From: SFWF01 sp045591645 | Lineage (GTDB): Bacteria > Bacillota > Clostridia > Oscillospirales > Acutalibacteraceae | Assembly: GCA_045591645.1 (NCBI GenBank) | Contig: JAZNTG010000022.1 | Span: forward strand, 1-16,752 | Direction: 5' to 3' | DNA length: 16,752 nt | Shown: piece after piece, positions 15,750-16,752 of the stretch | Layout of the letters: each line of letters starts with the position of its first letter | Numbering within the stretch: position 1 is the first letter of the stretch | Made by a program: the position numbers and the translations under genes | The notes under the pieces: model-generated | The model's database searches: none | Seen by the model: the letters and a program-made list of their open reading frames with translations, nothing else | Told to the model about the DNA's origin: nothing

Positions 15750-15781
15750 ACTATTTTTACCTATAGATTACTATTTTTTAC
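15750..15781. repeat. Direct repeat just upstream of a promoter, possible activator site
   Basis: ACTATTTTTAC (15750-15760) and ACTATTTTTTAC (15770-15781) start 20 bp apart, about two helical turns, and end 3 bp before the -35 box. This spacing is typical of tandem half-sites for AraC-type or response-regulator activators. No regulator gene is in the window. The DNA is AT-rich, so chance similarity is possible. Confidence 0.45.
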
Positions 15782-15783
15782 TA

Positions 15784-15811
15784 TTGAAATTAAGTATTAG
15801 TTAGTTATAAT
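15784..15811 (+). promoter_or_regulatory. Promoter of the downstream hydrolase-like gene
   Basis: TTGAAA (15784-15789) and TATAAT (15806-15811) are 16 bp apart. The predicted start near 15818 gives an AT-rich leader of about 150-160 nt before the coding region (15819-15976). In that leader I see only a short direct repeat (CTGTTC at 15845 and 15854) and AT-rich sequence, with no recognised riboswitch. Confidence 0.65.
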
Positions 15812-15962
15812 AAAATCAACAGATATTTTCAAGATTTTAATACACTGTTCCAGCTGTTCGAAATTAAGTTAATTTTATTAGAGTACAAAAATCTCAATAT
15901 TTTAATACTAATATTAAATTATCATATGAAATTACAGCTTGTTTAACATAAAAATAGTTAAT

Positions 15963-15979
15963 AGGGGGTAATTGTTACG
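15963..15979 (+). promoter_or_regulatory. Ribosome binding site with ACG in the start position
   Basis: AGGGGGT (15963-15969) lies 7 nt before ACG (15977-15979), the ideal distance for a start codon. In this frame a TAG stop sits at 15962-15964, and no ATG or GTG occurs until about 430 nt downstream. TTG first appears at 16040, and ATT at 15971 is too close to the site. ACG is one base away from ATG. Confidence 0.6.
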
Positions 15980-16752
15980 GAAAATACGGTAATAGTTAAA
16001 GATGCAAAATATACCTTTGATGTTGAAAATAATGCTGTTTTGGTTCAAAAAGGTAAGAAGATTTGGCAGCAGAGAAGAGATTTTGTCGGTTTCTCGCTTA
16101 CTGATAAAAACGGTAAGATCGTAAATTGTCCTTTCGATACGGCTAAGGACATTAAAAAGGAAGTATATTCAGACGGTATATCGTACGGTTTAAGGTGTGA
16201 TTTCCGCGGATTTGAAGTTGATGGGCAAGTAGAAGATTTTGCTTATACTACACTTATATGGGTACATAAAACAAGCGGAAGAGTTTATTTTGAACTTATT
16301 CCAATAAACGAACCCAGAAACATCAGCCACGCTATATGGCCCGGATCTTGGGACTTTGAACGTAAGGATGAAAAGGCATATACGCTGTTTCCATCGGGTC
16401 AAGGTGAAATGATACCCAGCAATTGGCCGTATACAGTAAGATCTGCAGGACATCAGACATTTAATGATGTTCGCGCAATTATGCCGTGGTTCTCTCAGGT
16501 CGATAACGGAGATGCTTATTTAAGTATTGTTGAGACTCAGTGGGACGCAAATCATTGGTATTATCACGAAGGACAAGACGGTGACGGTGGTACGGTTTAT
16601 GCTATTTGGACACCTTCGATGGGTAAGGTCAGCTACAAAAGAGTTATACGTACAGAGTTTTTTGAGGATGCAGACTATGTAAGTATTTGCAAGGCTTATA
16701 GACAGTATGTTATTGAGAGAGGAAATTTCTATACGCTGGAACAGAAAGCACT
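15977..16752 (+). CDS. Glycoside-hydrolase-like protein, 3' end outside the window
   Basis: An open frame of at least 258 codons runs to the window edge. Its apparent start codon is ACG, placed 7 nt after AGGGGGT. If read as Met, the protein begins M-E-N-T-V-I-V with no signal peptide, so it should be cytoplasmic. The visible part is beta-strand rich and aromatic-rich: WQQRRDFVGFSL near residues 31-42, IWPGSWDFERKDE, an RAIMPWFSQVDNGDAYLSIV segment typical of the N-terminal beta-sandwich of some sugar hydrolases, and ETQWDANHWYY. The catalytic barrel would follow beyond 16752. The style parallels the DUF5696 product upstream, so it may act on the imported product of the same locus. It is transcribed separately. 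The enzyme class is inference; the coding nature is well supported by uninterrupted, sensible translation. Confidence 0.7.

Noticed and set aside
15926..15946. Six-codon leader peptide before the hydrolase-like gene
   Set aside because: ATG at 15926 has no ribosome binding site and no run of regulatory codons; no attenuator hairpin follows.

Overview
The window looks like chromosomal DNA of a low-to-moderate-GC Gram-positive anaerobe of the Clostridia, most likely a Ruminococcus/Oscillospiraceae-type gut bacterium. The reasons are strong AGGAGG-type ribosome binding sites, sigma-A-like promoters, a K+-dependent membrane pyrophosphatase, an ABC sugar importer without its own ATPase gene, and hairpin-rich intergenic DNA. 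The assignment rests on gene families and style, not on a marker gene.

Left part (1-4604): a short heptamer tandem repeat and small hairpins precede a YcxB-like membrane protein gene (152-685). A 270-bp gene-free stretch packed with tiny-loop hairpins follows. Next come two monocistronic-looking genes, each with a good promoter: a K+-dependent ion-pumping membrane pyrophosphatase (999-3083, ending in a strong terminator) and a sodium:neurotransmitter-symporter family amino-acid transporter (3237-4604).

Middle part (4825-15649): eight tightly packed same-strand genes form one operon. They are MalF-type permease, MalG-type permease, a 910-residue secreted protein joining carbohydrate-binding-like modules to a solute-binding-protein domain, a second MalF-type permease, a second MalG-type permease, a secreted NHL-propeller/TPR protein with a C-terminal membrane anchor, a five-span Yip1-family membrane protein, and a secreted DUF5696 protein resembling a glycoside hydrolase. 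The operon ends at a 14-bp-stem terminator (15697-15743). There is no ATPase, regulator or lipoprotein-type binding protein.

Right part (15744-16752): a new promoter preceded by direct repeats and followed by a roughly 150-nt leader drives a gene cut by the window end. It encodes a probable cytoplasmic glycoside-hydrolase-like protein and has a good ribosome binding site, but ACG where ATG is expected.

Taken together, 4825-16752 reads as a glycan-capture, processing and import locus. Surface proteins bind and perhaps trim a polysaccharide or glycoconjugate, one or two ABC channels import the product using a shared (MsmX-like) ATPase encoded elsewhere, and an intracellular enzyme finishes the job. 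The substrate cannot be read from the sequence. The double permease set around one giant non-lipidated binding protein, plus the NHL-TPR and Yip1 proteins, is the most unusual part of the window.
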